Part shown: positions 1-8,715 of the stretch, piece after piece | Layout: each line of letters starts with the position of its first letter | Numbering within the stretch: position 1 is the stretch's first letter | From: Acidimicrobiales bacterium AG-414-N20 | Lineage (GTDB): Bacteria; Actinomycetota; Acidimicrobiia; Acidimicrobiales; MedAcidi-G1 | Direction: 5' to 3' | Length of the DNA stretch: 64,000 nt | Assembly (NCBI GenBank): GCA_003214465.1 | Contig: QCLO01000004.1 | Coordinates: 1 to 64,000, forward strand | The notes under the pieces: generated by a model | What the model was told of the DNA's origin: nothing | The model's database searches: none | The model's input: the letters and a program-made list of their open reading frames with translations, nothing else | Position numbers and translations under genes: made by a program

Positions 1-2
1 AC

Positions 3-530
3 TATGGTTTCGAAACACGCTCTGATCTGTTTTTTGACTTGCTCGAAGATTTTCCTAATCTTATTGGTTTTAAAGAATTTGGCGGGGCCAAGTCTCTAAG
101 CTACGCAGCTGAAAATATCACTAATCAATCAGAATCGCTTTTACTGATGGTGGGAGTTGATACTCAAGTTTTCCACGGATACGTGAACTGTGGTGCTGAA
201 GGAGCAATAACCGGGATCGGGAATGTCCTCCCAAACGAAGTTCTAACTCTTCTATCACTTTGTTCCCTTGCTAAATCAGGCGATCCGAAAGCGAGACAAT
301 ACGCCCTAGAGCTTGACAATGCTTTACATGTGCTTTCCACATTTGACGAAGGACCTGACCTTGTTCTTTTCTACAAGCACCTACTCGTGTTAAAAGGTGA
401 TTCAAAATACAGTTTGCATTTCAATACCTCAGATGAATTGACTACGAGTCAAACAAAATATGCTGAAGAGCAACTTCAACTTTTTGATAACTGGTGGAGT
501 TCCTGGGAAGGGAAAAATTACAAACCCTAG
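3..530 (+). CDS. DapA-family aldolase/lyase, 3' part only
   Basis: The reading frame is open to the left edge, so the gene begins outside the window and about 175 C-terminal residues are seen. The segment resembles the second half of the dihydrodipicolinate synthase / N-acetylneuraminate lyase (DapA) TIM-barrel family. It has a PNLIGFKE stretch whose Lys is the expected Schiff-base lysine, then GVDTQVFHGYVNCGAEGAITG, matching the family's conserved G-(D/N) and 'G.GAIS' region. The substrate cannot be told from this half; DapA itself, 4-hydroxy-2-oxoglutarate aldolase and related lyases all remain possible. It ends 8 bp from a convergent transporter gene. Family assignment is fairly secure, specific function is not. 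Confidence 0.75.
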   Translation, partial: YGFETRSDLFFDLLEDFPNLIGFKEFGGAKSLSYAAENITNQSESLLLMVGVDTQVFHGYVNCGAEGAITGIGNVLPNEVLTLLSLCSLAKSGDPKARQYALELDNALHVLSTFDEGPDLVLFYKHLLVLKGDSKYSLHFNTSDELTTSQTKYAEEQLQLFDNWWSSWEGKNYKP

Positions 531-538
531 ACAATGGG

Positions 539-1396
539 TTAGCTCCCAAGAGCGAACATGATGATGGTGATTACACCAAAAACCCCGCCTGCCATTTGCA
601 ATAAAGCCACCTTTTCTTTCAATAGTCTCCATGCAATGAAAATTGAGACTCCAGGACACAAACAAATCAAAGCAGTTATAACTGCTGCTGAACCCCTCTG
701 ATAAGCAACTGCCGCCAACATGAATGCTGTGGAACTAGTAAAACCTAACAAAAGACCATGACGTAGAACTATCTGATCTGGTTTTACACTGCCAGGCGTA
801 AATACAGAAACAATGGGCAAAACAGCAGAGCCAACTAAAAGAGTCATAAAAGCAGGAAAAACTCCTGCACCATCATCAACGAAAGACTGACACAAACCGG
901 CCACTCCTATACAAGTTCCAACTACAACAGCCATTCCAAGAACTGGACTTCTAATCACTTCGCTTATTTTTGGAACACGTCCCTCACCTGAAAGAAGAAC
1001 AACAGCGGGAACAGCTGCTATCAAACCGAAAATTTCATACATTGTGGGGTTCTGATCCACAAGCGGTCCAATCAAAGTAGGCACAACAATTGCTACAAGA
1101 GCAAACGAAGGAGAGAAAACAGAAATAGGTCCTCTTGCCATACCCAAATACAACAACGGTCTAGTAGCCGACATTGACAAGCCTGCTAGAACTGACCACC
1201 ACAAATCGGATGAATCGATCGAATCGGGAGGCATGAAAAGCATGAAAATGCCAATAACTGCTGTTCCGACGATGGTAGCGACGATAGCCATCGACACTGC
1301 AGACCCAGGGCGGCCCGACTTTCTTACTCCTACTCCACCTAAAAGATCACCAATGCCAAAAAATATGGCAGCTAAACCACCCAGTAAAACTGTCAT
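539..1396 (-). CDS. EamA/DMT-family membrane transporter
   Basis: A 285-residue, highly hydrophobic protein with about ten predicted membrane segments arranged as two repeats of five, the pattern of the drug/metabolite transporter (EamA, 10-TMS) superfamily. Gly/Ser/Pro-rich helices and short loops such as LGGVGVRKSGRPGS and LKEKVALLQMAGG (the latter resembling the C-terminal 'l.E.ls..q..G..li..G' signature of EamA) support the call. Members export amino acids, metabolites or drugs; the substrate is not predictable. It is convergent with the DapA-family gene and is followed by no obvious partner. Confidence 0.75.
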   Translation of the reverse strand: MTVLLGGLAAIFFGIGDLLGGVGVRKSGRPGSAVSMAIVATIVGTAVIGIFMLFMPPDSIDSSDLWWSVLAGLSMSATRPLLYLGMARGPISVFSPSFALVAIVVPTLIGPLVDQNPTMYEIFGLIAAVPAVVLLSGEGRVPKISEVIRSPVLGMAVVVGTCIGVAGLCQSFVDDGAGVFPAFMTLLVGSAVLPIVSVFTPGSVKPDQIVLRHGLLLGFTSSTAFMLAAVAYQRGSAAVITALICLCPGVSIFIAWRLLKEKVALLQMAGGVFGVITIIMFALGS

Positions 1397-1523
1397 ATTT
1401 TCCTTCTTTGCTAAATATCTTCAGATATATAGCTCTAGTTAAATAGAAGAACCTCTAATTGCTAGCACATTTAAGCTAATTTCGTAAGAATGTCATAAAT
1501 ATAAGAGAGCCAGGAGCTAAAAA

Positions 1524-1811
1524 ATGAGTGACTTTAAAGAAAATATTGAAAAACTGAACATACGTGGAATCATAATGTCATCAGTTATGACCGCATTCGG
1601 TCTTGTCGTTGCTCTTAGTTGGAAAGATGCAATTAACGAACTCGTGAATTCTATAATTCCAAATAGTGACAACAGTTCACTTCTTGGGATGTTTATCACT
1701 GCTCTGGCTGTCACTCTTTTGGTAAGTGCTTTAGCTACATTCGCACTCAAATTCAACAAACGGCTCGAAAAACAACTTGATCGTGTAAACGATCTTTTCG
1801 ACAGAGATTAG
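1524..1811 (+). CDS. Small DUF5654-like membrane protein
   Basis: A 95-residue protein with two membrane spans (about residues 17-38 and 52-75), a short loop, and a charged C-terminal tail of Lys/Arg/Asp. The TAFGLVVALSWKDAIN segment at the first span is typical of small proteins annotated as DUF5654, whose function is unknown. A ribosome site (AGGAG) lies about 9 bases before the ATG. It stands alone, 41 bp ahead of the pentapeptide-repeat gene on the same strand. Family match is from memory; treat it as a membrane protein of unknown role. Confidence 0.6.
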   Translation: MSDFKENIEKLNIRGIIMSSVMTAFGLVVALSWKDAINELVNSIIPNSDNSSLLGMFITALAVTLLVSALATFALKFNKRLEKQLDRVNDLFDRD

Positions 1812-1852
1812 CCACTTCCACCAAAGAGGCGATCTTCGCCTACTCTCTAAAC

Positions 1853-2548
1853 GTGAACATCAACGGTCTTTCTATAACACCCGGCGCTGATCTTGCAGGC
1901 GCAGATCTTTCCGACACTTCCTTATCGTCAACAGATCTAAGCAAGGCAAGAATGGCGGGAGTGACCTTAGCTAGATCAGATCTAACAGAAGCACAGCTTG
2001 TAGGTGCAGATCTTCGTTACTCAATATGCCACGGAGCTATTTTTGATAAGGCTGACCTGCATCATGCCAATTTGTGGAACATAGATCTTGGGAGTTCAAG
2101 TGCAAAAGAAACTATTTTCTGTAAATGCTGGTTGGGTAATTCAAATTTAGTTGATGCCGATATCCGAGGAGCTGATTTTAGTGGAGCTTGGATAACTGCA
2201 GCAGATCTATCAAATTCTCTACTCGCAGGCAGCACTTTGGCTGGAGCGACATTAGCTAGAGCCTGCATGAAAGAAACTGACCTGACCGGAACATTCGCTG
2301 TAGGTACTGATTTTCGTAGCACCATTCTAAATGGTGCAACTATGCGAGCAGCAAATTTAAGTGGAGCTAACTTTCGTGGAGCTTCACTTATTGATGCTGA
2401 TCTAAGCCTTGCAGATCTGGTAGGAGCTGATTTGCGGGGCGCTCAACTAGATGGAGCTAAACTAAACGGAAGTCGACATGACGGGACAACCCGCTGGCCC
2501 GAAACATTTAAACCTTTAACATCAGGTGGAATCGAATCACACGAGTAA
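1853..2548 (+). CDS. Pentapeptide-repeat protein
   Basis: A 231-residue protein built almost wholly of tandem A(D/N)LXX-type pentapeptides (for example ADLSD, ADLRY, ADLHH, ANLSG, ANFRG, ADLVG, ADLRG), expected to fold into a right-handed quadrilateral beta-helix. There is no signal peptide or membrane segment. The start is GTG at 1853. Some family members mimic DNA and bind gyrase, others are of unknown role; nothing here distinguishes these. The short non-repeat stretch around residues 83-97 includes two Cys residues. The next gene, a molybdopterin oxidoreductase, follows after 45 bp. Confidence 0.85.
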   Translation: MNINGLSITPGADLAGADLSDTSLSSTDLSKARMAGVTLARSDLTEAQLVGADLRYSICHGAIFDKADLHHANLWNIDLGSSSAKETIFCKCWLGNSNLVDADIRGADFSGAWITAADLSNSLLAGSTLAGATLARACMKETDLTGTFAVGTDFRSTILNGATMRAANLSGANFRGASLIDADLSLADLVGADLRGAQLDGAKLNGSRHDGTTRWPETFKPLTSGGIESHE

Positions 2549-2593
2549 TTGTCGTTTCTGTAACTAAACTCATTTGTAATCGAGGGGGAAATC

Positions 2594-4864
2594 TTGAAGG
2601 AAAACGATCCAAAAGAAACTTGGCACAAAACAGCTTGTGTTCTGTGCTCAAGCAACTGTGGCCTCGAAGTCAAGCTAGATGAAAACGTAATAACCAGAGT
2701 TCGCGGAAATAAAGCCCATGTAGGTTCAAAGGGTTACACCTGTGAAAAAGCTTTAAGGGTCAACTATTACCAAAATTTTCAAGGCCGTATAACAACCCCG
2801 TTGAAAAAGCTTCCGGACGGTTCACATATAGAAGTCGATTGGGACACTGCTATCGCAGAAGTAGCAGAAGGTTTCAAAGAAGTTAACGAAAAGTACGGTG
2901 ATGGCAAAATTCTCTACTATGGAGGTGGCGGGCAAGGAAACCACTTAGGAGTTGGTTACTCAACTGCAACTAGAAATGCTTTAAATATTACTCGACGCTC
3001 TAATGCTCTAGCTCAGGAGAAAACTGGCGAAGCATGGGTTGAGGGAAGAATGTTTGGAGCTCACACCCATGGCAATTTTCATGACGCAGAAGTAGCTGTT
3101 TTCTTAGGTAAAAACCCTTGGCAGTCTCACGGTTTTGATGAAGCAAGAAGGGTTCTTAAAGAAATTTCTGCAGATACAAACCGGTCAATGGTTGTTATAG
3201 ACCCCCGCAGGACTGAAACAGCTGATTTAGCAGATTTCTGGTTGCCTGTTAAGCCAGGCTCTGACGCCTTTCTTATAGCTGCCATAATTTCGATAATTAT
3301 TGAAGAAGGTCTTACTGCAAAGTCCTGGCTTTCTGAAAATACAATTGGTTCGGACGAAACAATCGAAGCTTTTTCCGGTGTGCCTATCGATGATTTTGCT
3401 TCCAGATGTGGCATACCTGAAAATCAGATTCGTGATGTAGCCCGCCGATTAGCTGCAGCTGAAAGTGTGGCATTTTATGAAGACCTGGGAATTGAAATGG
3501 CCCCACATTCAACTCTGGTCTCATATCTACAAAGAGTTGTGTGGGTTCTTTTAGGCAACTACGGAAACCATGGAGGCATGTCGGTACATTCTTACGCTGC
3601 GCCTCTTTTCAACTATAAAGCTTCAGGATCTGAACCAACTGACCCTGTTACAGGCAGTTTAGTTATCTCCGATTTCTTTGCCTGTAATGAAATAGCTGAT
3701 GGCATTCTCAGCGACCATCCCGAAAGAACCAGAGCCCTCCTCATCGAAAGCGCCAATCCTGTTCATTCTTTAGCTGAGTCAGAGAAGTTCAGAAAAGCAA
3801 TGCAATCTGCCGATTTTTCAGTCGTTATAGATGTGGCTCTAACAGAAACGGCGAAAGAAGCTACATATTTCCTTCCTGCTGCCACCCAATATGAAAAAGT
3901 TGAAACCACATTTTTCAGTGCCAGCTTTCCAGATAACTGGATATGTGTCAGACCCCCAATATTGAAACCTCCTGATGGTGTTTTAACAGAGTCTGAGATA
4001 CACACGCGAATTATTAGGGAACTAGGTCTTACGAAAGAAGAAGACTTTTTACCTTTACGAGAACTAGCTAAAAAGGGACTAGATGAGTTCGGTAAAGGCT
4101 TCATGGAATTTTCAACCAATAACCCCGAGGTAGCCGCTTTGGGTGCAGTGACACTATATGAAACATTAGGTGAAGCCCTCCCCGAAGATATGAAAGGTGC
4201 TGCTGTTCTTTGGTTTACCGCCCAACAAACAGCTCTTAGATACCCTTCTCAAGTTAAAGCTGCAGGTCACGCTGGCGAAGGGCCTTCTCTGGGTAATTCT
4301 TTGTTCGAAGCAATGATTTCTAATCCAGACGGGATAATTTTCACCCGACATGAACAGGGTCAAGCATGGGACCTTCTAAATACAGTTGATTCGAAAATAA
4401 ATCTAGCTATTCCTGAAATGTTAGAAGAGGTCAAAGGGCTGGCAGACTCCCCCGCAAACTATACGAGCGATGAATTCCCATTTGTGCTTGCCGCAGGAGA
4501 AAGAAGAAGTTTCACGGCAAATACAATTATGCGAAATCCTGAATGGCGGAAACGCGATCAAGAAGGAACTCTGAGACTCAGCTTAGAAGATGCACAAAAA
4601 TTAGGTATCGATGATGGAGCACGAGTTCGAATCACTACTCCAGGGGGCACAGCAGTCGCTGTTGCAGAAATTAACGAAACAATGAGTCAGGGTCACGTCT
4701 CTCTACCCAACGGCCATGGTTTAAGTTACTCTCCCGCTGGTGGAGAACCTGAAATATTTGGAGTGCCAACAAATGAATTGACTTCTACAGACTGGTGCGA
4801 TCCAATTGCAAAAACCCCTTGGCATAAGCACGTGCCTGCTCAACTTGAAGTGGTTAATCCATAA
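2594..4864 (+). CDS. Molybdopterin (bis-MGD) oxidoreductase with N-terminal 4Fe-4S site
   Basis: A 756-residue member of the DMSO-reductase superfamily. Cysteines at 15, 18, 22 and 50 form the C-x2-C-x3-C-x27-C motif of the N-terminal [4Fe-4S] domain, followed by molybdopterin-binding segments (EVAVFLGKNPWQSHGF, MVVIDPRRTETADLADFWLPVKPG) and a C-terminal MGD-binding domain beginning near residue 630 (FVLAAGERRSFTANTIMR, LPNGHGL). There is no Tat signal, so it is probably cytoplasmic. The usual Cys/Sec molybdenum-ligand position is not obvious in the RRSNALAQEKTGEAW stretch. The start is TTG at 2594, six bases after a GAGGGGG ribosome site. Electron partner and substrate (formate, nitrate or another oxoanion) are unknown. 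The downstream phosphatase gene may be co-transcribed. Confidence 0.9.
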   Translation: MKENDPKETWHKTACVLCSSNCGLEVKLDENVITRVRGNKAHVGSKGYTCEKALRVNYYQNFQGRITTPLKKLPDGSHIEVDWDTAIAEVAEGFKEVNEKYGDGKILYYGGGGQGNHLGVGYSTATRNALNITRRSNALAQEKTGEAWVEGRMFGAHTHGNFHDAEVAVFLGKNPWQSHGFDEARRVLKEISADTNRSMVVIDPRRTETADLADFWLPVKPGSDAFLIAAIISIIIEEGLTAKSWLSENTIGSDETIEAFSGVPIDDFASRCGIPENQIRDVARRLAAAESVAFYEDLGIEMAPHSTLVSYLQRVVWVLLGNYGNHGGMSVHSYAAPLFNYKASGSEPTDPVTGSLVISDFFACNEIADGILSDHPERTRALLIESANPVHSLAESEKFRKAMQSADFSVVIDVALTETAKEATYFLPAATQYEKVETTFFSASFPDNWICVRPPILKPPDGVLTESEIHTRIIRELGLTKEEDFLPLRELAKKGLDEFGKGFMEFSTNNPEVAALGAVTLYETLGEALPEDMKGAAVLWFTAQQTALRYPSQVKAAGHAGEGPSLGNSLFEAMISNPDGIIFTRHEQGQAWDLLNTVDSKINLAIPEMLEEVKGLADSPANYTSDEFPFVLAAGERRSFTANTIMRNPEWRKRDQEGTLRLSLEDAQKLGIDDGARVRITTPGGTAVAVAEINETMSQGHVSLPNGHGLSYSPAGGEPEIFGVPTNELTSTDWCDPIAKTPWHKHVPAQLEVVNP

Positions 4865-4893
4865 GCAGATTTGACTAAGAGGAACTATTCAAT

Positions 4894-5529
4894 ATGGAAT
4901 TACTTGTTATACGACATGCACGACCAGTCGCTGAAATCCGCTCTGAAGGAGAAGGCTCTGCAGATCCTCCTCTTTCCCCGCTGGGTGTAAAACAGGCTGA
5001 AGCGACGGCTGAATTTTTGAAAAGTCAAGGAGTGCAGCATGCTGTGTCAAGCACAATGCTTAGAGCTATTCAGACTGCTGAACCGTTTGCAAAGCAAACT
5101 GGCTTAGAAGTCGAAATTATAGATGATCTTAAAGAAGCTGATTTTGATCGAAATTCTTATACCCCATTAGAGGAGATGGATCCAGATGACCCTTTCATCA
5201 AAGAGTACCTTGAGAACCCCGAATCAATTTTCGGTGGCGATTTAGAAGGTTTCAAAAAAAGAACTACGAAGGCTTTCAACTATCTAATTGAAAAGAACAA
5301 AGGTTCAACAGTCGCGGTTTTCTGTCATGGAATGGTTATGGGAGTTTACTTACAAACTATTTTGGGGCATGACGATCCGGTAGCACTGCAACCTGACTAT
5401 TGCGGTATTACCAGAATCACCGCATCATCTTCAGGTTTACGATCAGTTCGAACTGTCAATGAAACAGGTCATGTTCGACACTTACTTGATGATTTACCAC
5501 TAATGCCATTCGAGCGAGAAGAGCATTAA
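4894..5529 (+). CDS. Histidine phosphatase family protein (phosphoglycerate-mutase-like)
   Basis: A 211-residue protein with the RHA signature (R7-H8) at the extreme N-terminus, whose His forms the phospho-enzyme in this superfamily. It also has the second conserved arginine region (SSTMLRAIQTAEPFA) and the second catalytic histidine in VAVFCHGMVMGVYLQ. Members dephosphorylate sugars, nucleotides or proteins, or act as mutases; the substrate cannot be inferred. It lies 29 bp behind the molybdopterin oxidoreductase in the same direction, so co-transcription is plausible but functional coupling is not evident. Confidence 0.85.
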   Translation: MELLVIRHARPVAEIRSEGEGSADPPLSPLGVKQAEATAEFLKSQGVQHAVSSTMLRAIQTAEPFAKQTGLEVEIIDDLKEADFDRNSYTPLEEMDPDDPFIKEYLENPESIFGGDLEGFKKRTTKAFNYLIEKNKGSTVAVFCHGMVMGVYLQTILGHDDPVALQPDYCGITRITASSSGLRSVRTVNETGHVRHLLDDLPLMPFEREEH

Positions 5530-5590
5530 GAACTTTGTTCCTGTTCTTCCTACTTATTAATGCTTTTAGTGAAAATGCAAATAGTCAAAA

Positions 5591-5950
5591 CTAGATCAAA
5601 GCAAGAATTGAAAGACTTAAAACGCTAATGGCTGGAGCTGCTTTTTTAACATGATCACCGACACGCAAATGCATACCAATAGCTCCTACCATCAACAGAC
5701 CGAGCAAAATCGCCGCAGGCCTAGTTAAGGCTTCCACCCAAACACCTATGATTAAAAGAATTGCTAATGTAAGTTTTGTTCCACCTATCAGATACATCAG
5801 AGGAGGCGAAATCCCGTACGTCTGAAATTCTTCTAACATATTTTTTGCATCACCACCACGAAATTCGGTCTCTTTGTTAAACCGCAATATCCATACATTT
5901 AAAATCCATAACCCAGCACCGATTTGTGCCAAGATCCCAACTATCTCCAT
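5591..5950 (-). CDS. DoxX-like four-helix membrane protein
   Basis: A 119-residue protein with four membrane segments and the DoxX-like arrangement (AQIGAGLWILNVWILRFNKETEFRGG near the start, GGTKLTLAILLIIGV and ILLGLLMVGAIGMHLRVGD later). I chose ATG at 5950, which follows an AAGGA ribosome site by nine bases, over a TTG 33 bases further upstream. A TGTGA-N6-TCGCA dyad sits about 66 bp upstream of this start, between this gene and the DCC gene behind it, suggesting its own promoter. Many DoxX-like proteins accompany redox or stress genes; the function is unknown. Confidence 0.75.
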   Translation of the reverse strand: MEIVGILAQIGAGLWILNVWILRFNKETEFRGGDAKNMLEEFQTYGISPPLMYLIGGTKLTLAILLIIGVWVEALTRPAAILLGLLMVGAIGMHLRVGDHVKKAAPAISVLSLSILALI

Positions 5951-6015
5951 CTCTTCTCTTTCCTTACTTGATAATAAGTTCAAGTTTAAAAAAATTAAGA
6001 ATTATTTTTGCTATA

Positions 6016-6031
6016 TGTGACCCAAGTCGCA
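6016..6031. promoter_or_regulatory. CRP/FNR-like operator dyad, copy 1
   Basis: TGTGACCCAAGTCGCA is an interrupted dyad (TGTGA-N6-TCGCA) close to the CRP-family consensus TGTGA-N6-TCACA. An identical 16-base copy lies at 8716-8731, and both precede minus-strand genes (DoxX-like here, folE there). Identity over all 16 bases, including the spacer, argues for a shared regulator rather than chance. Confidence 0.45.
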
Positions 6032-6051
6032 TAGCCCCTTAAAAGAAATTC

Positions 6052-6408
6052 TTACTTTGTTACACAAACACTTCGTAGACGTTTTCGATTTTTGGAAAAC
6101 AGCCAGTAAAAAGCATAAGCAACAAATGAAAAAGGCGGGATGCTAATCAAAGTTCCTAATACACCCCATCCAGATCCCATTTCGCGGAGAACCTTGGCCG
6201 CTGCCATCGAACCTTTAACTTTTTTACGATCAGGCGTAATTAACCAGACGTAGTTGTCAAAATCTTTTTGCTTCAAACCGTATTCTTCAGGTATTAAAGA
6301 TTGGGATTTCTTAGGTTCAAAACTGTCAGGAAGTTTGTCTGAAACCCAATCAACCAACTTGTTGCAAATATTGCAGTTTCCGTCATAAATCAGTAAAGAT
6401 TTGTCCAA
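6052..6408 (-). CDS. DCC-family thiol-disulfide protein (DUF393)
   Basis: A 118-residue protein beginning LLIYDGNCNICNKLVDWV, the DUF393 signature, with the C-x-x-C pair at residues 12 and 15 and the aspartate before it ('DCC'). The C-terminal part contains the family's hydrophobic helix with an Arg-rich end (YAFYWLFSKNRKRLR). Members are thioredoxin-fold-like proteins thought to do thiol-disulfide exchange; partners are unknown. It is upstream of and in the same direction as the DoxX-like gene; DoxX and DUF393 proteins are often neighbours. Confidence 0.85.
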   Translation of the reverse strand: MDKSLLIYDGNCNICNKLVDWVSDKLPDSFEPKKSQSLIPEEYGLKQKDFDNYVWLITPDRKKVKGSMAAAKVLREMGSGWGVLGTLISIPPFSFVAYAFYWLFSKNRKRLRSVCVTK

Positions 6409-6465
6409 ATTTTAAACCTTTCAACACCGATTAAATAAGTCAATTGACTACTTTTCCCTATAGAG

Positions 6466-6582
6466 CTACGCACTATCTCTTTTACTAGCATCGTCGGTTG
6501 CTTTATAACCTGCAACTAGTAAACCCCAAACAGTAATCGTAAAAACTAAAGTTCCTATGACAAATAATAAGACTTCATTCAT
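6466..6582 (-). CDS. 38-residue single-span membrane protein
   Basis: A very short ORF starting at ATG 6582, overlapping the stop of the preceding 71-residue gene in an ATGAATGA junction, which suggests translational coupling. The predicted product has one membrane helix (about residues 4-24, LLFVIGTLVFTITVWGLLVAG) followed by a hydrophilic tail rich in Lys/Asp/Ser ending in TAG. I do not recognise a family. The coupling, clean hydrophobic helix and absence of any competing ORF support it as real. It could be a small subunit or regulator of a membrane complex; this is inference. Confidence 0.5.
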   Translation of the reverse strand: MNEVLLFVIGTLVFTITVWGLLVAGYKATDDASKRDSA

Positions 6583-6790
6583 TGTTTTGACCTGAATTTG
6601 TCAAAACAAGAGTTCCTAAAGAAAGAATCGATGGGACCCAAATACCAACAAATATTCCTTGCATCTTGTTTCCACTGAACCAAAGAGAAACCGATAGAAG
6701 AAATGAGATAAAAGCAGCGACCATAAAAATTAACTTGGGTCTATTTTCTGGCTTCAAAAGAAAGTTTTCACGCAAAATTGAGAATGACAT
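6575..6790 (-). CDS. 71-residue two-span membrane protein
   Basis: A small protein with a hydrophilic N-terminus (about 20 residues), two predicted membrane helices (about 20-39 and 45-63, split by SGNKMQG), and a short polar tail ending in SGQNNE. It is the first of a translationally coupled pair with the 38-residue ORF. No family recognised. The 131 bp between it and the DUF2071 gene contain no other ORF that I can support. Confidence 0.55.
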   Translation of the reverse strand: MSFSILRENFLLKPENRPKLIFMVAAFISFLLSVSLWFSGNKMQGIFVGIWVPSILSLGTLVLTNSGQNNE

Positions 6791-6921
6791 TTAAGCTCCT
6801 AGGGGTTGCTATCATCACAAATCTAATAAACATTTACTCCGAAAATGTTTCTTCAAATGAGTCTTCTGTCACAGCAGAGTTCAAAATTTACCGGAAAAGT
6901 TCCTTAATCTAGATTAAAAAA

Positions 6922-7707
6922 TTAAAATTTACGAATCTTGCCTGGGATCCCAATTCGAACAGGAACACCTTCTGAATACATGACGTGCGGAGAACCGCTG
7001 GGAGCAGGTAGCCCCGTTGAAGTAACTAGTTCATCTTCAAGAGTTACGATTTCGGCTTTTCGCAAGGACCATGGCGGGTGATCAACTGGCGCCCAAATAG
7101 GTTTCCCTTTCCTATTAGTCGATATGAGCCCCCATCGCGCTGTTAAGAAACGCTCAAAATCTCCATCTGTTTTCTCCCCGAGCTTAATAGTTAATTCACT
7201 ACTCGGGCCTGACTCAGGCCAGCTACGTGCAACATGCGTCTTTAAGTAATTATTGTTTCTAACATGATTCACCTTGCCATAACAGTAAGGAATCTTGTAT
7301 GCAACTCTGGCTATAAGAGTGGGCAAAAGTTTGTTTATATCCAAAGAAAAAAACCAAACTCCCGAATGCCCACCACAACGCACATAAGTTCTAACGTTGA
7401 CCTCGGGGAATGAACCTACATATGGTAGAGGTTTCAATTTTGGAAAACCGAGATCATTCATATTGAACGGTATTAAACCAACCCAAGCATCCCCGTCATA
7501 AGTCTCCACCTCAACGCCTTCAGGAAGTAAATGTTGTACGACATCGACGGGGTAACGCCAATGTATGAATACAAGATCAGTCCAGTGCTGTTCCATGATG
7601 GCAGACTTGATTTTTAGAGGTGATTCAGATGAACGCTCAGAATTAATTTCTTTCACAACTGGCCGTTCGCCACTATTAAAGTCGCCACAACTGAACGTGA
7701 AGTCCAT
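6922..7707 (-). CDS. DUF2071 (YqjF-like) protein
   Basis: A protein of 261 residues if translated from ATG 7707. The core matches the DUF2071/YqjF family: LVFIHWRYPVDVVQHLLPEGVEVETYDGDAWVGLIPF near the start and FFSLDINKLLPTLIARVAYKIPYC, with the family's R.GLI/L and PPWSL-like segments towards the end. The function is uncharacterised; the fold is related to acetoacetate decarboxylase-like proteins. The first 37 residues overlap the upstream gene by 55 bp and are low-complexity, so an ATG at 7596 (MEQHWTDL) is an alternative start that fits the usual family N-terminus. Neither start has a convincing ribosome site. Confidence 0.8.
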   Translation of the reverse strand: MDFTFSCGDFNSGERPVVKEINSERSSESPLKIKSAIMEQHWTDLVFIHWRYPVDVVQHLLPEGVEVETYDGDAWVGLIPFNMNDLGFPKLKPLPYVGSFPEVNVRTYVRCGGHSGVWFFSLDINKLLPTLIARVAYKIPYCYGKVNHVRNNNYLKTHVARSWPESGPSSELTIKLGEKTDGDFERFLTARWGLISTNRKGKPIWAPVDHPPWSLRKAEIVTLEDELVTSTGLPAPSGSPHVMYSEGVPVRIGIPGKIRKF

Positions 7708-8078
7708 CCAACTGTTCGGATCCAGTTGCTCCTGACAAGAGAACTGATTTTTTCAGATGTATACCCATCAAGAAGATTAGAATGCGCAGGAACCTGCAAA
7801 AGAACTGTCGAGAGCTGAACCTTTACAAGAATAAGAAATCCTATGAATGGCAATAAGCGACCATCCGTCGGTTCAATAAGCAACCATATCGCAGTTAGAG
7901 CTTCTACAACCATGGGCGCACCCACAACCCAGGATGTTCTTTTTTGGTGTTCAGCTTGGTACTCAGCTGATCTAGTTGTTTCAACTTTCTTAAATAATGG
8001 GTAATGAACTATTTGAACAAACCAAATCAACCCCAACATAAAAACTGTTGAAAGAAAATGTATATAAGCAATTAACAT
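7653..8078 (-). CDS. Four-span membrane protein of unknown function
   Basis: A 141-residue integral membrane protein with about four hydrophobic segments. Its first helix (MLIAYIHFLSTVFMLGLIWFVQIVHYPLF) carries a Trp-Phe-Val-Gln-x2-His-Tyr-Pro-Leu-Phe stretch typical of a widespread but uncharacterised membrane family. Start ATG 8078 lies 1 bp after the folE stop, so it is almost certainly translated from the same mRNA as folE. I know of no assigned function. Confidence 0.65.
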   Translation of the reverse strand: MLIAYIHFLSTVFMLGLIWFVQIVHYPLFKKVETTRSAEYQAEHQKRTSWVVGAPMVVEALTAIWLLIEPTDGRLLPFIGFLILVKVQLSTVLLQVPAHSNLLDGYTSEKISSLVRSNWIRTVGWTSRSVVATLIVANGQL

Positions 8079-8079
8079 T

Positions 8080-8676
8080 TCATCGTGAATGGTCTAAAAA
8101 TCTCATTGCTTCACTTCGAGCAGACACATCGTCACGGAAAATACCTCGAACGGCTGATGTAACGGTAGAAGAACCGGGTTTTTTTATTCCCCTCATAGAC
8201 ATACAAAGATGCTCAGCTTCTATAACTACGAGCGCTCCTATCGGATTGAGCTTTCTTTGAAGAGCATCTGCTATTTGAGATGTGAGTCTTTCCTGCACTT
8301 GTAGTCTCTTCGCATAGCCGTCAACCAAACGGGCCAATTTTGAGAGCCCTACTATTGATCCATTTGTTCTAGGTATATACGCAATGTGTGCTTGCCCTAT
8401 AAAAGGAACTAAATGGTGCTCACAGAGAGAATACAAAGAAATATCACGAACCATGACCATCTCATCATGGTTGACTTCAAAGCACTTATTCAGCTCTTCT
8501 GCAGGCTCACATCTAATGCCGGAAGTTACCTCCTCGTACATACGTGCAACTCGTTTAGGGGTATCTAATAATCCATCTCGATCTGGGTTTTCACCTATAG
8601 CATAAAGCAACTCACGTATAGCATTTTCCGCTCTCGTTGCATCAAACAGTTTTTTTTCTAAAGAATCCAAACTCAC
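8080..8676 (-). CDS. folE: GTP cyclohydrolase I
   Basis: This enzyme converts GTP to 7,8-dihydroneopterin triphosphate, the first step of tetrahydrofolate (and biopterin) synthesis, in the cytoplasm. The 198-residue length is normal for the type IA enzyme. The family hallmarks are clear: [17 protein letters not shown] near residue 33, the zinc-binding [10 protein letters not shown] (C85, H88) and the third zinc ligand C158 in [10 protein letters not shown]. The start is GTG at 8676, with no strong ribosome site. It is the first gene of a minus-strand operon with a membrane protein and DUF2071. A CRP-like dyad lies 40 bp upstream, so regulation outside the folate pathway is possible. Confidence 0.97.
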   Translation of the reverse strand: MSLDSLEKKLFDATRAENAIRELLYAIGENPDRDGLLDTPKRVARMYEEVTSGIRCEPAEELNKCFEVNHDEMVMVRDISLYSLCEHHLVPFIGQAHIAYIPRTNGSIVGLSKLARLVDGYAKRLQVQERLTSQIADALQRKLNPIGALVVIEAEHLCMSMRGIKKPGSSTVTSAVRGIFRDDVSARSEAMRFLDHSR

Positions 8677-8715
8677 AGAACAATTTTAAAAAAAGAATAA
8701 CGATTTTTTTTAATT

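Noticed and set aside
2594-4864. Selenocysteine formate dehydrogenase reading of the molybdopterin protein
   Set aside because: There is no in-frame TGA and no formate-dehydrogenase-type Cys/Sec motif at the expected position, so a specific formate dehydrogenase call is not supported.
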